Assembly (NCBI GenBank): GCA_003222855.1
Contig: QHXH01000239.1
Coordinates: 1 to 6,406, forward strand
DNA: 6,406 nucleotides
Origin: Acidobacteriota bacterium
GTDB taxonomy: Bacteria; Acidobacteriota; Blastocatellia; Pyrinomonadales; Pyrinomonadaceae
Reading direction: 5' to 3'
Of this stretch, positions 5,500 to 6,406 are shown one piece after another; position 1 is the first letter of the stretch, and each line of letters begins with the position of its first letter. The notes beneath the pieces were generated by a model. That model worked only from the letters and a program-made list of their open reading frames with translations. It was not told the origin of the DNA and did not search any database. The translations under genes were made by a program, and so were the position numbers.

Positions 5500-5832
5500 A
5501 TGGGCGTTACACGCATTTCTGTTGACGAAGTGAAGAAACGGATGGACGCTGGCGAAGACTTTTTCTTTCTGGATACGCGTAATCCGAAAGCTTGGGCTGA
5601 GGCGGACACGAGATTACCACAGGCGATTCGCGTCCCTGCGGATGACGTCGACAAGCACTTCGCTGATATTCCGCGCGATCGTCCGGTCGTCGCGTACTGC
5701 ACTTGACCCAACGAAGCATCCAGCGCCCGTGTGGCGCAAATATTGAAGGACAATGGTTGGAAGAAAACCTACGCTTTACTCGGAGGATTTGAAGCCTGGA
5801 AGGATAGGAAACTTCCCCTTGAGCCTAAGTAA
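5500..5832 (+). CDS. Single-domain rhodanese with in-frame TGA at the catalytic cysteine (candidate Sec protein or pseudogene)
   Basis: Rhodaneses move sulfane sulfur through a persulfide on an active-site Cys. GGAG lies 8 bases before the ATG. The first 68 codons give a normal half-domain: FFFLDTRNPKAW (21-32), then VVAYCT (63-68). TGA 5704-5706 is codon 69. The frame continues without another stop for 41 codons: PNEASSARVAQIL, LLGGFEAWK, then TAA 5830-5832. In the related family the loop reads YCTCPNEASSARVA. Aligned with GlpE (C-Y-H-G-N-S-S), the TGA sits at the catalytic Cys, while C67 is kept. With Sec the protein would be 110 residues, normal for a single domain. A 5-bp GC hairpin lies just downstream. 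The alternative is a one-base nonsense mutation (TGC/TGT to TGA) in a decaying cluster; the truncated 68-residue product would lack the active site. Confidence 0.7.
5723..5737 (+). promoter_or_regulatory. GC stem-loop downstream of the rhodanese TGA, SECIS-like in position
   Basis: GCGCC (5723-5727) pairs perfectly with GGCGC (5733-5737) around the loop CGTGT (5728-5732). The loop begins 21 nt after the TGA and has G as its second base. As I remember the general bacterial SECIS model (short stem, a G in the first two loop bases, loop about 16-37 nt after UGA), this fits. However, the stem also encodes Ser-Ala-Arg-Val-Ala, a conserved part of the family, so codon choice alone could create it. 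No clear lower stem extends it. Confidence 0.3.
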
Positions 5833-5849
5833 GGTACTTCTGTGTTTTT

Positions 5850-6368
5850 TCAATCGGAAGGCGGAAGTGGAACAAAATAATCTAGAACCGCGTCCAAACG
5901 ATCGAAATCAATCGGCTTTAGAATAAAATCGTCACACCCTGCAGAAATGGCAGATGCTCGGTATTTTTCCGGCTCGTGACCAGTCATTATTACGATCGGC
6001 AATGCTTCGAAATCGAGATTGTTTCGAAGTTGGGTTATCACACCAATGCCGTTTAATCTCGGCAGTTGCAGATCTAAAAGGATCAAATCGGGATGTTCCG
6101 CTCGCGCGAGCTCCAAGGCTTGTTTCCCATCCCATGCCTGAACGACTCGATAACCTTTACTTCCCAGGGCGCTCTTCAGAAGAAACAAACAGTTATCATC
6201 ATCCTCAACCAAAAGTACCGTTCGTTGCTCTCGCTTAACTGAGGCCACAGCCTTACCGCCTTCAAATTTTACTGGCCTTTGATATTGCCCTGGGAAAGCG
6301 TCACTGTTGGCACGGCGCGGTTCACCAAGAGAACCGGTGTTAGTCGGGTAGTAAAACCGTGAATTCAT
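5850..6368 (-). CDS. Response-regulator receiver (CheY-like) protein, possibly extending past the right edge
   Basis: The receiver domain spans about residues 49-167 of 172. It has the acidic pair D56/D57 in LLVEDDD, phospho-acceptor D99 in DLILLDL, switch T129 in IVIMTG, and K151 in ILKPID. All signature residues are present, so it should be phosphorylated by a histidine kinase. No DNA-binding or enzymatic output domain follows: the protein ends soon after the last helix (FVPLPPSD). About 48 unstructured residues precede the domain. ATG 6368 has no convincing Shine-Dalgarno, and the frame is open through the 12 codons to the window edge (AEETRTLFDRI before the Met), so the true start may lie outside and the receiver could be the C-terminal part of a longer protein. 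It is convergent with the rhodanese, 17 bp away. Confidence 0.88.
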   Translation of the reverse strand: MNSRFYYPTNTGSLGEPRRANSDAFPGQYQRPVKFEGGKAVASVKREQRTVLLVEDDDNCLFLLKSALGSKGYRVVQAWDGKQALELARAEHPDLILLDLQLPRLNGIGVITQLRNNLDFEALPIVIMTGHEPEKYRASAISAGCDDFILKPIDFDRLDAVLDYFVPLPPSD

Positions 6369-6406
6369 GATCCGATCGAAAAGTGTCCGAGTTTCTTCCG
6401 CCTTGC

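Noticed and set aside
5324..5533. Open frame of 69 codons between the lipoprotein remnant and the rhodanese
   Set aside because: TTG start, no ribosome-binding site, no recognisable family, and it runs into the rhodanese gene in another frame.
5704..5706. Genome-wide reassignment of TGA to a sense codon
   Set aside because: Several intact genes here, including the M50 protease and the receiver protein, end at TGA in the expected place.
5827..5850. AAGTA-AGG-TACTT followed by a T-run as an intrinsic terminator between the convergent genes
   Set aside because: The stem is only 5 AT-rich pairs with a 3-base loop, and five other bases separate it from the T-run; too weak to call.
1..6406. CRISPR arrays, tRNA or rRNA genes, insertion sequences, phage or plasmid genes
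   Set aside because: No regularly spaced repeats, cloverleaf-like segments, transposase or integrase sequence, or terminal inverted repeats with target duplications were seen on either strand.

Overview
The window looks like part of a Gram-negative bacterial chromosome of roughly balanced base composition. An MlaF-type lipid-transport ATPase, a Tat-type lipoprotein leader of the kind that precedes hemerythrin domains, and a rhodanese of the DedA-associated type suggest a soil or environmental lineage such as Acidobacteriota or Verrucomicrobiota. That placement is an inference from protein style and cannot be settled from this window.

Positions 1-4452 hold a dense minus-strand gene run, read from right to left. 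It contains a four-helix membrane protein of unknown function (4039-4452), a site-2-type M50 metalloprotease with two CBS domains (2886-4016), a lone MlaF-like ABC ATPase (1919-2884), an FAD/NAD(P) disulfide-reductase-family flavoprotein (564-1916), a small beta-rich hypothetical ORF (323-553), a tiny possible ORF (208-333), and the first 70 codons of the flavin prenyltransferase UbiX (1-211). Gaps are 22, 1, 2 and 10 bp, and the last three reading frames overlap, so this is probably one operon. The proteins suggest envelope or redox maintenance plus a quinone/prenyl-FMN step, but no shared pathway is proven.

Positions 4453-4641 are a divergent intergenic region. It holds a perfect 6-2-6 palindrome, a GC hairpin, and a hairpin whose 3' arm covers the ribosome-binding site of the next gene.

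Positions 4642-5832 carry a plus-strand cluster in which every gene is interrupted. First is a secreted coiled-coil protein with a one-base frameshift (4642-5092). Next is a Tat-lipoprotein leader that runs into the first residues of a hemerythrin-like domain and then stops (5108-5293). Last is a single-domain rhodanese (5500-5832) whose catalytic-cysteine codon is TGA, with the rest of the domain preserved in frame.

The rhodanese is the most interesting item. A TGA exactly at the catalytic Cys, followed 21 nt later by the apical loop of a small GC hairpin, is what a selenocysteine-containing rhodanese would look like. The two broken neighbours make ordinary gene decay or sequence error a serious, perhaps likelier, alternative.

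Positions 5850-6368, on the minus strand and convergent with the rhodanese, encode a response-regulator receiver protein. Its reading frame stays open to the right edge of the window.
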